A stretch of 64,000 nucleotides of DNA from Oryzias latipes (GCF_002234675.1 NC_019877.2:4371041-4435040), one strand, 5' to 3'. Numbered from the stretch's first letter, positions 10,847 to 23,422 are shown. Notes: generated from the letters alone by a model not told the origin. Translations and numbers: made by a program.

Positions 10847-12218
10847 ACCACACACATCTGCATGCAGTACATTTCTGTCCTGGAGCAGCGACACAAGCAG
10901 CGGCTCAGGTGTTTGTTTGGAGAGTCGCAAAACGCCACGAGCTACTTTCACACCGAGGCTTCATTAAAAGCTGCCAACGTGCCACGCATGCATGCATGAA
11001 CGCACGCATGCACCGGCAACACAAGCCTTAATCCACACATGCGTGCTGGCGTCAGGCCTAAAAATAACCCACTCCCGCTCCCACAGGCTCCACTCTTCTC
11101 ATTACTTTACAAGGGAAAACTGTCGTATCCAAGACAACCATGAGGAGCTCGCTGCCTCTTTTTCCCCCCGCGTTTTGCCATGGCAACAAGGGAAAATGCG
11201 TAAAATAATAATAAGATGGAGCTAAAATTGGGTCTATTGAAAGGTAATAAGGTTGACCTTACCAAACCTCAGGAAATGTTTTAATTAGAGTCTTTTTCTG
11301 CAGCTTCTGGACTAAGGGGTATTGATTCATCTTGATTATATGTCCTTTTTTTAAACTTCTCATGAAAAAATACATTAAAATTAGTTAATATCTTGACTGG
11401 ACCAAAGTCACAGTTCTTCCTGAAGAATTGTATTCATCAGAAATTGTTTAAAACCACTGAGCTTCAAAAATAATGGATTTAAAAGAGGCCTGCTTTTTCA
11501 CACGATGTCAACTTGGAAGAAATATGTTCCCTTCATGTTATGATTTTGACTCTTTTTCAAACTGTTTCTACTGTCTGTATTTTAATTCTTGCATTACTAC
11601 TTAAAATGTCACGTTTCTTTTAATAATCTGACTTGAAATCGAAAATGAAAATAAAACATCAAAATAATCAGAAATATCTCAGGTTAAAATTTCGTATTTT
11701 TGACATTTTGAATGTGAAAAAATGATGTAATATGACTTGATCTTGCTGTTTTTGTGGATTATCTGAGAAATGTCATGCATGCATCACCGGCAGATGAAAA
11801 GGTTTAAGGAAATGAGACCTGAGCCGCTAATAGAGTGTATAATCATCAACCTGCCTGGATTCATGCAAACATCTCTGCTCTTCTGTTCAGAACAAGAATC
11901 TAAAGGTCAGTAAATATACTTCAAAAATATTATAATGGCTATTATCAGATTAAGTGGGCCTTTTATTTGACCTCTAAACAAAATCTGCATTTGAATGCAG
12001 AAATCCACTGAAGAGGGAGCATTTTTTTCTTCTTAAAGAATAAAAAAAAAAGGAAATTTCAAGGGGGGGGGGGTGTACTTTGACTCTACAAGTCTTTATT
12101 TTATTCTTTCTAATACTCTCTGAAATACCAAAGATATTAAATCCAAAACCTAAAACCAATTGCTTTTGCTTATAAAAGTTGAACAAAGGTGGCACTTTAA
12201 ATCAATAAAACTGTATAT
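9766..12218. other. Intergenic stretch with a TA/CA microsatellite
   Basis: No gene is recognised. A TA-rich microsatellite flanked by CA units lies at about 10,780-10,850. 'GCATGCATGCATGAACGCACGCATGC' type alternation lies near 10,985-11,010, and a 12-bp G run lies at 12,063. Confidence 0.45.
10796..10848. repeat. TA/CA microsatellite
   Basis: Alternating TA tracts, interrupted by GA, are followed by an alternating AC tract. The short open frames here are artefacts of the repeat. Confidence 0.9.
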
Positions 12219-12760
12219 TTTTAAGTTAAAGTCCCACTTCGATAATCTTTTGATCCATTTTCAAAGTTTCCCTGAGGTCTTCTAGTTATGATTTTGCCGT
12301 ATTTAGCTAAAATTAAAAAAATCTGTCGGTTTCTAGGACATAGTTCCTGCAGAGCGACAGGAGTTCACTCAAAATTCAACTCTGAGGTGTGACGTGCAGT
12401 AACCCCATCTTCACATCCCATAATCCATCTGTTTACACTCTCTCACGCTAGCTTACAGCCCCAATCTAGCATTATCAGCACAACAAAAATGGCGAGCAAT
12501 ATTCAGCCAATCAAGCCGTACAGTTTTGAGGTGGATGCATCAGAATGGAGCAGAGCGGGGAGCATGTGACCCGCTGATTATAGCTTCTACGTCACTCCTA
12601 CAATCTATTTTTAAACAGCATTTTTCATCTGCACCTGATTCACAATGGTTTACATAGTAAAGGGCTTTCTTAATAAATTTCCTCCATCATAAAAACAAGA
12701 ACATGTTAGAAAAACACCAAAAACACAATTTTTATGGAGAGGCTCTTTAATAAAAGTTCG
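12219..12760 (+). repeat. Dispersed repeat family R, best copy
   Basis: This is the longest copy. It starts near 'TTAAAGTCCCACTTCGAT' and ends near 'ATGGAGAGGCTCTTTAATAA'. The outer ends, read inward on opposite strands, share TTAAAG followed by a similar CC.CT pattern, suggestive of short terminal inverted repeats. Internal landmarks are 'CTGCAGAGCGACAGGAGTTC', 'AAAAATGGCGAGCAATATTC', 'GATGCATCAGAATGGAGC' and 'GTGACCCGCTG'. Partial or full relatives lie near 6.3, 20.9, 25.9, 26.8, 49.85 and 62.4 kb. It has no long reading frame. It is probably a MITE-like DNA transposon, but the family is unknown to me. Confidence 0.65.
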
Positions 12761-14195
12761 TTTTTAGCCTGAAAAATACAAAACCTGCCTCAAATTTTTA
12801 GTTAATTTGATTATTCGATTATCGATTATCGAAGTATTAAAATATTTGAGAAAACGAGATCATACAAAAATTACAAACTGTTTTTTTTTAGGTTTGGTTT
12901 TAATATTATGATTTTTTGTTTGGATAATCTTTAGTTCAGGATTCAATTGGTCTTTTAATGGTGATCATGCCTGCTTTGAGTTTACAACCATCTCCACTGC
13001 TTTCTGCTAGTTAATTAGTTATTTAGGCCACTGGTATCAGTTACCCATTGTCAGACCCTCCTGAGTTTCCCTGTCCTGAGTCACCGCTGTCTGGTTTGAG
13101 TTTTGTCCCGCTTAAGTTCTGTTTCAGTTTATCCATTACATTTTTACAGGTTCTGTCCCAAAGGCCTGGCTCTCCTGAATGCTCTTAACAACCACTACTA
13201 CACCTTTACAAACACCTAGATGTGAAAAGAAATCTCTTTGTGGCGTTGCCACGTTAGTCCTAAGACCCCAAAAATCTAGGGTCCCACACCGGCACAGGTT
13301 TATCTACACGTGCGCCACAGCTCCGATAATTTCCAAGAATAAGGCGAAAATCCGTCCAGCTGCGGCTCAGAAGGTCAGTGAAGTGATTCTTGGAAGCTGC
13401 CGTTAACTTGTCAAACACCGAAATACACATTTCCTCAAAAGCGTTTAGCATTGTGAGAGTAAAAGAAACAAGACAAAATAAAAAGAAACACCTGGAAAGG
13501 TTGTTGAAGTGTCTTGTATTATCTGTAGAGTTTTGTATTGTAGAAGCACCTTTGGACATAAAAAGACCACAAGTGGTTTCTGAATGAGACCATTAGCACT
13601 CTTATTGGAACAAGAAAGTCTGAATTTGTCACTTTATCCCTTAAATGTGAAAATTAGATTTATAACTCAATTGATGTGGGGAAATGAACAGCAACAGAAC
13701 GGTGAAATGTCAACTATTTTAAAGATTTGCTGATGGAACAACATCTTTATTTAAATATAGGCATGGATTTTTTATTTTCCTTTAGTTTTTCTTGAAAATT
13801 GAGTACTTTTTAATCTGTCCGCACCACTTTTCTTTGACATGAACACAAAAAGGTCAATGAAAAACATTTTTTTTTTTAAATCTCCAAATTCCAACAGAAA
13901 AATGTGGGGGGAAAAGCTTCTTAAAACAAATCTTCAACTGAAAGCTGTTTATAATTCAAATCCTAGAGTGGGGGTTATGAATAATGTATTGTAAGTTTAC
14001 AATTCCAAAGAGATTATCTCAGAGGACTCTTTCAAAATAACAACATTCAATGACTCTTCAGTTCATTAGTGTGGGCGAGATTCCAGCATAGTTCCGCTGC
14101 CAAAGGGATGAGGTCTGGGCTAAACAACAGCATGAGGAAATCTCACCGTCGAGAGTCAACAAATATTTGACAGCCATAATGAAGTGCAGCTGCAG
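12761..14195. other. Intergenic stretch, no gene recognised
   Basis: AT-rich sequence with no exon that I can support. 'GATTATTCGATTATCGATTATCGAAG' near 12,808 is a short imperfect repeat. Confidence 0.45.
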
Positions 14196-14272
14196 GGGCT
14201 GCAGAGATTAGGACCGCCACCTTACAGCAAGAGGACGACAGGTCAAGTCCGGCTGGAAAGTCAAGGGTTCAA
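14196..14272 (+). mobile_element. tRNA-derived SINE head, fragment
   Basis: The segment has an A-box-like 'GGGCTGCAGAGATTAGG', then 'CCACCTTACAGCAAGAGGAC' and a B-box-like GGTCAAGTCCGG. It is arranged like the SINE heads at 9.7 and 23.4 kb and decays after the head. Confidence 0.55.
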
Positions 14273-15485
14273 TGGACAATCGCCATGGCAACAAAATAAA
14301 ATTCAAATTCAGGTGTGAAGTTGCCACACAGATGAAAAATCCCATTTTGACTAATGACCAACATGCCGAAATGTTTTGATGGTTCATCCGCTAAAAACAT
14401 TTTCTTACATATAAACGGATTTTCACTCGATTCGGGAACAGTTCCAGTTCTGCAAATGAAATCTAGAGACAGCTCTGGCCCATCGGTAGCACCTAAAATG
14501 CAGTTGTGAAACTTCTCAACAGCTTAAAGGACCTACACCAGGAAAGTCAAACTATGGTTTTTAGGGATGTTGTCCTGCTGATTTGTCAAGTGCTTCTGCC
14601 TTAGCTGGTGCTGGTCACCTAAATCAAGTGAGTTTTGCAGAGTTGGTTTAGAAAAAATAAAAATAGAAGGGAAAAAAGGACCACACCCTGGACCAAACTA
14701 TTAACTTTCAATTTTCTTCACAGCAAAACATCATTTTTTCTGCTTGTTTCAATAATAAAAAGGCTTAGAAAGGAGAAACATGATGGATCAATCACAACCA
14801 CAAACTAACTGCAAACCTGTAAAGCATCAAAATGCATTTTTAGTCTACCAATAAGAACACGTTTCTGTATTATTTTGCATAACATTGTGAAAATACATGA
14901 TCAAAACTGTTGTGAAATCTTAATTTCAATAAAGATTACAGAAAAAATGTCTTGTTTAATTTAAAACCTATATATATCAAAATAATTTGGGAACTTTTAC
15001 TTACTACTGTTTTTATTGCATATATTCCGCATATTTTATTTTTTTCTTTTCATTGATGTCTCAAATATTGTAACGAACAATAAGATCGACTTACATGTTT
15101 CTCCTTATGTTTGAGCCCATTACGCTGAATCATGGTCTGAGCATGCGCAATAAGGATGAACAGGTGCATTCATCCAGCCTTTGTTATGAGTGTTCTTTAT
15201 TTGGAACTGAGTTCATCTCTATTTTAATGTGAATATGCCAGCGTTGTTTAAATGGCACTGCTATTAAACAGCTGTCAAATATATAAGAAGGCTATGTTAA
15301 AAATAAATTTCACCATAAAAACATGAAGTAGGGTCATTTATATCATATCTACGGGGAGAAAAATGGTCCAAAAAGGAGCTATCCAGTTAATTAGCTAATA
15401 ATAGTCTAATGGAGGACACCTGAAGATGAGCATACGGAAGAGTTCTTCTGCTCGCGTGTTCCTCTAAATGCACCATATGATGCAC
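14273..15485. other. Intergenic stretch, no gene recognised
   Basis: AT-rich sequence without a recognisable exon, between a SINE fragment and the GC-rich block at 15.5 kb. Confidence 0.45.
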
Positions 15486-15835
15486 TTACATTAGTCAAAT
15501 GCTCTGCGGGTGAACGACAGGCTGAACGCTGCTCACCTGCGCGGTCACCTTTCTCTGGATGTCTCCCCAGCACTCCGAGCTGCGGCAGCGGGGTCTGTGG
15601 AACCAGCGAGCAGAGAGCTGCGTATCTGTCTGTCCTCTGCAGTCACTTCCGCAGCACAGGCTGCGATCTACCTACAGCCACGCGCGCCCCGTCACCAGCA
15701 GCTCCATCCAGTAGCGACGCCAAGTCCGTTTCCCAGGAGACGACCCGCAGCCTTTTGTGTCTATCAAATGCGTCTTTGGTTCCAGAGCCCAACCGGCCGC
15801 CCGCCCTCGTCGATATCTGAACCCCTTTAAGAACC
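15486..15835 (-). promoter_or_regulatory. GC-rich, CpG-dense block; candidate first exon/promoter on the minus strand
   Basis: This is one of few CpG-dense blocks in the first 17 kb. On the minus strand it ends in a strong splice donor, GACCGCGCAG|GTGAGC, with the junction after 15,537. The upstream 300 bp has no long conserved frame. That fits a 5' untranslated first exon whose gene continues toward lower coordinates and out of the window. No later exon is seen between 1 and 15,400, so the owner is unknown. In mammals an MPP-family gene lies next to PYY, which makes such a gene one guess. Plus-strand and minus-strand ORFs in the block look like by-products of high GC. Confidence 0.4.
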
Positions 15836-15952
15836 TGCACTGGCCCAACTTGCAGGAACACCCTTTTTACTTGGAGATATGGCGACACCTAGTGGCAGCT
15901 CATGTAACTGCTGCAAACAAATAGAACCCCAACTTTTAAATCCACTTTAATC

Positions 15953-15958
15953 TTTATT
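15953..15958 (-). terminator. Poly(A) signal of pyyb
   Basis: AATAAA on the minus strand lies about 185 bp beyond the pyyb stop codon. It fits a short 3' UTR. Confidence 0.7.
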
Positions 15959-16141
15959 GTAAAGAGATTATTTTACATAACAGAAGTTATTTACAAATTT
16001 GGAGAAAGAACAGGTACATACATTTACTGACAGCAGCAGACAAACAGGATGAGAGAGAAAGAAATTTGCATGCACATTAAATAATCAAATCTAGAGGACT
16101 TGTCCAGTGCAGGGAGTCTCTCTCTGTAGGGTTGAGCTCAT

Positions 16142-17486
16142 TTACCACGGTTCAACATAGTCAGACCTGCAAATATAAAAAAACAGAATTTTAAAATGTA
16201 TGACTTAAAACGTACAGTTGTTTTTGTAGTTCCGGAGTGACTAAAAACAGGCATCAATGTCAACCTGTTTTTTTTTTGCTTAATAATTAACAAATTCTCT
16301 GTCCTGTCTAAAATGATTTTTTTATATATATTGTTCTGAAACTTTGGAAAAACTGATTTAAAAAAATCCTTTGCTGGATAAAGTTAGCTTTCCTGATTCC
16401 AATGGCAAATGTCTGTTGAAAACCTGCCATCAATCTTCTTACCGAGGCTCTGCATCTTGACTTGAATCTGCCCCAAACAGCAGCCAAGCCGCCGCCTGCT
16501 CAGGGGAAGATCTCTTCCCATACCTGTGATGAATCAAACATACATGTAACTGCAATCAAACATTGTGAGTGACCCCCCCCTGTACTCGTCAGATGAGGGC
16601 TTTGACCCTCCCAACCAATTGCTCTGAATTTCAATCAGAAGCAAAAATCATTTCTCGGAATTCATCAAGCCGTCCACAAAAGTAGGGTAACTGCAAACAC
16701 CCTGCTGAGGCTTTGTCCATATGATGGCAATCTGTGCAGCACAAATCACAACTCAAAGGGACAATTATCTCTGAGATAAAGCAGGGTTTCTCCACTTTGG
16801 GAAATGCTCCACTTTCCCCTTTTCTGTTTGTTTGTTTGTTTGTTTGTTTGTTTGGTTGTTTTTTTTGTTTTTGTTTTTGGAGAAAGTCTCCATCCATTTG
16901 TGGCATGGATGGGTTCCAGCGTGAAGAACAAAGATTTTTAAGAAGGTCTGGCCCCTTAATTTACAGACTAGAGATGTTAAAACAAGGGCACGCTTAGTTT
17001 CTTTCAGGAAAATTTAGAGGAACTTGCCACAAGTAAAAGGTTCACCCATCCTTCTGCCTTTAGTGTTCTGCAGAAACCAAACATTAAAAAAACACTCTTG
17101 CATTAAATGCAGAGGAGAAATCTTGACTACAACTTAAATTAAAAAAAAAAGTCAAACAAATCCTAAACTTAAAAAAGGGCCTGAAGAATAATTTAAAAAA
17201 AATACAATAACCAAGTATTTGACAGTTTTTCCTGCCTTTTTATCTAGATTTGTGTAAAATTCGTGGAAATTTATATACTTTTTGTAAAGTTTTACCCTTC
17301 CTACAAAAGTAATGCAAGTAAATGTTGGAATGTGAGAGGAAAAGTCTTTTTTCCCCATTTATTTGTTTTCATTTTCATCGAACAAAAAAACAAAGATCTT
17401 ACATGAGTTTTTATACCTGGGAAATGAAACGTATTTTTCTGTCCCTTTAACATTACTTGGAAAAAGCAAAAAAAGAGGGAAATAAA

Positions 17487-17557
<71 letters not shown>

Positions 17558-18120
17558 ATATATATATTTCTGCAATATAGCATGTAGGTATATTTGTGGT
17601 TTGCATCAAAGCATTCATTTTGTTTCTTATTTTTAAATTTGGGAGCCTAATTAAGCAACACTGATTATATTTTCCTTTTTAACAAGTTTTTGGGGTGATT
17701 TGGTTTGTTTAACTGATTGTTTTGGTTGCTCCATGTTTTTGACTCCTTTGTTTAGAATTTTAACAATTAGAAAAATTCACATCCTATTTTCAACTATTTG
17801 TCCTTTAAAATCTCTGGTGATGTATTAAGTTTAAAATAAACCAACTAAATCTTTCCATTGTAATTTTTTAATTTACGGCATGGTTGATTGGTGAATCCCC
17901 CCAGGGACAGAAATGGAATCCCCATGGCTCACCTCTGCCTGGTGATGAGGTTGACATAATGCCTGACAGCTGCCTGGTATTTGGCCCAGTCCTCCGGCGA
18001 CGCGTTGCTCCCCGGGCTCTCCGGTTTGGGGGGGTAGGCGTCCGCAAAGCTGCTCAGACACACCAGAAGGCAAAGGACGAGCGCGGCAAACATCGCCCAC
18101 GATTTCAGCATTTTGGCCAT
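16142..18120 (-). CDS. pyyb: Peptide YY b precursor (complete, three coding exons)
   Basis: The coding exons are 18120-17933, 16523-16443 and 16166-16142, giving 294 nt and 97 residues. The first 28 residues are a hydrophobic signal peptide ending in Ala. They are followed by a 36-residue neuropeptide-Y-family hormone that starts [17 protein letters not shown] and ends NLITRQRY. A Gly-Lys-Arg then supplies the amide donor and cleavage site, and a short C-terminal flanking peptide follows ([18 protein letters not shown]...). The first intron inside the peptide interrupts the last Arg codon before Tyr-Gly, the conserved position in the NPY family. Secreted PYY acts through Y-type G-protein-coupled receptors in gut and brain to lower food intake and motility. 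The Ser-Pro-Gly-Ser/Trp pattern matches fish PYYb ('peptide Y') rather than PYYa or NPY. I chose ATG 18120 because a splice acceptor (TCCTCACTCAG) ends immediately before it. ATG 18111 is an alternative. Confidence 0.93.
16826..16854 (+). repeat. TTTG microsatellite
   Basis: About seven TTTG units lie in pyyb intron 2, followed by a T-rich tail. Confidence 0.9.
17489..17570. repeat. TA/TG microsatellite in a pyyb intron
   Basis: About 55 bp of TA is followed by TG and TA again. It lies between pyyb exons 2 and 3. Confidence 0.9.
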
Positions 18121-18195
18121 CTGAGTGAGGAGAGAGTTTTCAAGGAGGAGGAAAAACTGACGGAAACTTCGACCAAAACTTGTGGCGCAACTCAC

Positions 18196-18275
18196 AACTC
18201 GACTGGTCTCTGGATGCTGTCACCTCGGTGCTGCCCCTGTCTTGTTGCTCTCCTCTCAGATCCCGGGGTTTTATA
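18196..18275 (-). promoter_or_regulatory. pyyb: pyyb TATA box and 5' untranslated exon
   Basis: TATAAAA on the minus strand (18275-18269) predicts a start near 18,243. The 5' exon then ends at 18196 with the donor GTGAGT, and the coding exon begins at 18120, so intron 1 is only about 75 bp. A TATA promoter and a short first intron are typical of NPY-family genes. Confidence 0.75.
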
Positions 18276-18289
18276 GTGTGGCACGGACA

Positions 18290-19048
18290 CCTGACGCGCG
18301 TGCGTGTTTAATTACATTTGAAGGAAAAAGGAAACCAGGTGGACGCGCTCGGATCTCAACTGTTTGTTGTTTGTTTTAACCCTGCAGGTTTTTAATCTTT
18401 TATTGGGGGGCTTTTTGCTCTAAACGAGTCTCGTGTCTGTTTTTCAAACTGTAATGAGATCTTGACATCATTTTGTGGGTTTCAGCACCACGGACAGCGC
18501 CTCTGGAAGGATCAGCTGCTCTGCACGGAGAAACTTCAGACTCACGAAGCAGAAAATATCAGAAAAAGATTCTGATGGAAATCTCTTACGTTACAGTTTT
18601 ATCTCTGCTGCTATGAGGTGACCCTTCAATCTATGACTATATTATCTGGATATTTTCTCTTCCTGAAGAATTAAACGACTTCAAAAATACAGTCAAGATG
18701 AAATAAGATGATTCTAATGACAAATATTGGGCATTTAAAGATAAAAAATATTCCAAAAATTCTAAATAAATCTAGATGTATTTAGAAATTTATTATTTTT
18801 TCTTTTAATTTTCAAACATGCTTTCTCTCCATATAACTATTTAAGCCCAATTACCCCTATTTTAAGTCTCTGGCCTAAGTTGGTTCACTTAAAAGATTGA
18901 GTTTTCTTTGAGTTAAAAGAATAAAATTCCTAATCTCTGTTTGTTTTTATTAAACCATTTTTTTAACAAAATCCTAAAATAATTACAAATGTTTTTTTTA
19001 ATTTTATTTGGAAAACATGGAAAATAATGTAGACATTCTCGAAAATTG

Positions 19049-19145
<97 letters not shown>

Positions 19146-20680
19146 ATTTTACCCAAATTGCATTCACAAAAAGTAAACCTTTAAAATCTTTACTTTATGT
19201 TTTTTCCCAGAAATCTAAAATAGTAACATAAAACTTTGCAGCTGCCTGAGCAATAAAACATGAAACATTTTCTTATTTCAATTTATTTAATTTAAGGTAC
19301 TAAATGTTTAGTATTAAAAAGTACAGTTAAAGTTAAAATTATTTACAGTTTGCTATCAAACCCCTTCAGTTGTAAAAAAAAATGTAAAAAAAAAGTAGTT
19401 TGAACGGCTTCTAATCTGTCATAAAAGTATATTTCCATAATTATTTCAATCATAAAAATGACAGTCAACATGCACCCCCACAAAGACATTGTGTGCTCTG
19501 ATATCTTACAGGTTTGATACGCAGACTCACTTTAATGGAATTGGTGACATTTTACGAGCTGCTGGAGCTGCTGGAGCTTCTGTTTATCTTGGCTCTTCAC
19601 GGTCGGCTGTTCGCTTCATGACGCCAAAAAAAAAAAAAAAAAAACAGCAGCGCCTAAACAACAAGTGCAATCTGTTTGAGTGTGAATACCTGCTGAACGC
19701 ATCAGAGAACAAAAACTGTCTTCTTATATTTTCTTTGCACTTAAACCTAAATTTATACATGGATAAATTCTGCAGGATATATACATTTTTTATTTTAGAT
19801 TGATTATTTCATTCATTAATAACCATCAATAATCATTAATAATCTAAATCTTTAAACGTTTATCTTAGTACAGGCTGAGTGTTGTTAATCAACTTGTTGA
19901 CAAGATTTGGGGGGGGGGGTTCTAATCATTTGTTTTATAATAATGCAATTATTCATATCAACTTCCTGTTTTTAGTGTGTATAGATCATTTTATTTAGCT
20001 GTTTTTTTTCTTATTAGGCAAAAACGTATTTTCTCTTCTTTAAAAAAGTGTTCACCTTTAAACTTCACCGCTGACTGCGTCAACTTTAATTGACCTTTTC
20101 AAAAAATCTTGTTACCAAATGTCAAGATTCTACCATTTTTTTTAAAAAAAACCTTTATGTCCAAATTGATGTTCTTTTGGAGATCCAAATGCTGGTAACC
20201 TGCAAAATCTAACAACTGACAGCAAAAGTATTCAACTTGTTAGCAAGACACGACTGGATTTGGTACAAAGCGACAAGAGAAGAGGACAAAAACCAAGAAC
20301 ATTGAAATAATTCCTGGATCAATTCAGATGTGGGAGAAATAAAAGACAAATCATGCTGGTAAAAATTCAGAAAACGAACAAAAACCAGTTCACGGATATT
20401 TACAATTTACTAAAGGAATTGTGGGTTATGGGATTTTTAGAAACCTTTTTCTCTCATTCTGTTTACTCACAACAGTCATGCATTGTTTATGAGTGTTAAA
20501 TTTTCTTCAACTAGTAATGTGTGAATTATTTAGGAGTTACTGATGTCTTTGAGCTTCTTATTCACAATGGCTTTAGAGTCAGACTGCATCGTCTCTTTTA
20601 GGGGTTATCATGATATGCAGTTTCAGTTGAGACAAGATTTAATGTGATTATTCCTGAGTCCAGAAATCCCTGAAGGACGT
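18290..20680. other. Intergenic stretch upstream of pyyb, no gene recognised
   Basis: AT-rich sequence without recognisable exons, apart from the long TA tract listed separately. A short GC-richer part next to pyyb (18,290-18,360) may be proximal promoter. A 10-bp G run lies at 19,909. Confidence 0.45.
19050..19143. repeat. Long TA microsatellite, about 94 bp
   Basis: About 47 uninterrupted AT units. The repetitive Tyr-Ile frames on both strands are artefacts. Confidence 0.95.
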
Positions 20681-20684
20681 AGGT

Positions 20685-20805
20685 TCTCATCCATCCAGGT
20701 GTCGTCGTCTTGAAGTTGAGTCATTCATCTGGAAGTTAAGTCTAATTTCCTCACCACTCATCCAAGTGGCTTCATCAGACGCCATGACCCAACTTGATAC
20801 CACCC
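20685..20805 (+). repeat. Fish interspersed-repeat fragment
   Basis: The phrase 'CTCACCACTCATCCAAGTGG' followed by CTTCATCAG is familiar from widespread fish retrotransposon-derived repeats. No boundaries or coding capacity are visible. Confidence 0.35.
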
Positions 20806-20909
20806 GAAGGTGAAATAACAGATCTCTTAACAGCAGATTGTTTTGATGCTGCTCCAAAAGGAGCTTCCAAATGTATCAGAGATCTACTCTAATAAAAAAA
20901 AATCTTGTT

Positions 20910-21400
20910 TTTGGTGTTTTTAACCTGTTGTCATGGATTTTCTCTCATTATGCAGGACATATATTGAAAAAAATCATTTAAGGAGCAGATGAAGAAAAAA
21001 CAATCGGTGGGTCATAAGCTCCCTGCTCTGCTCTATTCTGATGCACCCACTTGTAGAAAACTACATCCATGTTCGTCTTCCTCGTCTGAGCTGGCATCTG
21101 GCTCAGATACCAGGTGAATAATATTGGAGCTTGCCGACCAGATGTTACTCGCCATTTTGTTGCATTGGTAACATTTCGGCCATCAGGGGCTGTAAACTAG
21201 CAGAAGAGTGAAAACCAAGGGATGATGGGAAGTCAGGGCAGCCTTACTCTGCGCCAACAGTCTCACTCACAATACAGAGGTGAATTTCTCATGAACTCCT
21301 GCTGCTCTGCAGAAACTATGCCCTGGAAAACAACAAAGATTTCTTTTGGGCTGAAAATGGCATAATTATAATTAAAAGACCACTTTAAAAAAAAGGTAAA
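20910..21400 (-). repeat. Dispersed repeat family R, copy 3
   Basis: Read on the minus strand it carries the landmarks of the 12.2-kb copy in order: TTAAAGTGG-like start, 'CTGCAGAGCAGCAGGAGTTC', 'CAAAATGGCGAGTAACATC', 'GAGCCAGATGCCAGCTCAGA', 'GGTGCATCAGAATAGAGCAG', then 'CTCATTATGAG'-like and 'AAAAACACC' near the end. It is nearly full length. Confidence 0.65.
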
Positions 21401-23420
21401 TAGATGATGGGAGGGGGGGTCTTTGAGGCAAAACATCTTGTTCAAAGAACAATGAGAAATTCGAGAGACAAGAATACCTTTTTCAGTAGAACACTGCCCA
21501 GATCATGACACTACCTCCACCAGCTTTATCCTAAAGCCACTCCTTCTTTAAAGAATGGGCGCTCACATAACCATAGGAGCCCCCAGCAGACCTGGGTCAG
21601 TGTGGATACCATAACCGCCAGCCTCACCTCCTTTTTGGATTCATAAATCTTGACTCCTCGTCCACTTTTGACCCAACACGCCAGCTGCAGTTTCTGGCTC
21701 TGACGCCGTCGTCTCGCCATCGTTTTTTTCTCACAGACATTTTTTTTCTCCTTTTCTCTCATCAGTTCAAAGACAAAATGTTCACCTGCCGTCTAATGAA
21801 TCCCATCTGCTGCCATTGAAAGGATGAAGGGAAAATCTGGGATATACTTTTACCTACAACACACAAACCCTAAAATGTTTAAATGGAAAAGGGCAACTAT
21901 ATATTTGTAATTATACAGGTTTGCGTGCTTTTTTGTGAAAAAGCAAAAGAAAATAAAAAATTAAAGGCGTGGAAGTGATCAACCTAATATAAAAAACATT
22001 TAACTGTAGAAATTCTTTCTTTGAAAGCAAATTCTTGGCATTTTAATGAAATAAAAACTGTGACAGAGCGGTGGAATGAGTTTATTTTGCTTTCAAGTTC
22101 GAAGAAAATAAATCGCAAAATGACATTTTAAAGACATTTTCGGATTAAATGTGTGAATCAAAGATATATTTATGGCGGCGTCAAACACTACAGATCCCAG
22201 GAGAGGATGATGAATGCCTTACATGTGGTTTTTATTGAGTCATAAAAAACAGTGGTTCTGACTTTATCTGCCCCAAAGACCCTGTCAAAAACACAGCTCC
22301 CTTTAGACACAAATCTCCGTGTCTGTGGAGGTCAAGCGTAAAGAAAAACCAAACTACCCGGTCATGATTGTGCAATGTAAACTGTTAGCGGTTTGCTGTT
22401 ATGCGTTACTGATTGATGAGTGATTATTTGTACCATTATTTGAGCTTTTAGAGACAAATAATCTTCAAACGGTTTATTATTCCAGGTAGCAGACATCTGT
22501 CAGGTTGCTTGTAACTGTTATCAGCGATCATCCTGAAACTTCAGGTAATTCTCCTGCTGAGTCAACCTCTCTCTGCCCATAAAAAGTCAATGGTGAGAGA
22601 CAACAATGTGGACAAGACAAACTCATTATCTTGCTCCAGTGTTTATGGGTAAACAGTGGGAACATAAGCGTGCACAGATAAGAGGGAGCGCACACACTTT
22701 ACGTTGTAGCAGGCTAATAAACCCCGGCTAATGCACACCTGAAGAGCCGTTCGGTTTGGGCTCCCAGACAGTTAGACCACTGGGAGGTGACTTGCTTTTG
22801 GAAACTTTTTCATCTACTTCACCTGAACAAAATTTCCTGCACTTTACATAACATTTATAGAGATACTTTCAGTGCAAACGTACTTATTCTACACCAGTAT
22901 TCCAGGAATAGGGCTTTTTTCTAGAGGTTAAAATCACCTCTCTGTTCCCATTTTACATTAGACACACAAAGGGGTTGAAAAAGGAAGTGTACACACGCAC
23001 ACAGAAGTCCATCCGAGTGCTATCTCCTGCTAGAATGTCTGACTCCTTCCTGCCATCACAGGCAGAAAGGGGGAAACGATTCTGCACTTTGATTTAGCCT
23101 TATCGTCAAAGTGGGGGAGCTGCTAATGTGCACAGAGTGCTTCACATGCAGCCAGGCCTGTTTGCACGGCTAAAGAGGTGAAATAGGGGGCTGGTTGGTG
23201 CCCGCCGCCATTATGCAATAATCAAAATGGCGTCAGTCACTAAACATGTTTAAATTAACGGACACATCTTTCTGTTTAGGTGACGTGTTTTGAGTTCATC
23301 CAGTTTTATGCAAAACTTTGTGGTGAAGTTATTGTTTTTCTGCAAGAGACAGAATCAAATCTTTGAAAACTGTTTATGATGTTAGAAAATGATTTGCATT
23401 TTGATATTTGAAGTATGATT
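21401..23420. other. Intergenic stretch, no gene recognised
   Basis: I see no supported exon. The part from about 22,500 to 23,200 is less AT-rich, with few repeats, and could hold regulatory sequence. This cannot be judged without comparison to other fish. Confidence 0.4.
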
Positions 23421-23422
23421 TA

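Noticed and set aside
18913-19231. Tyr-Ile repeat proteins on both strands
   Set aside because: They are translations of a TA microsatellite.
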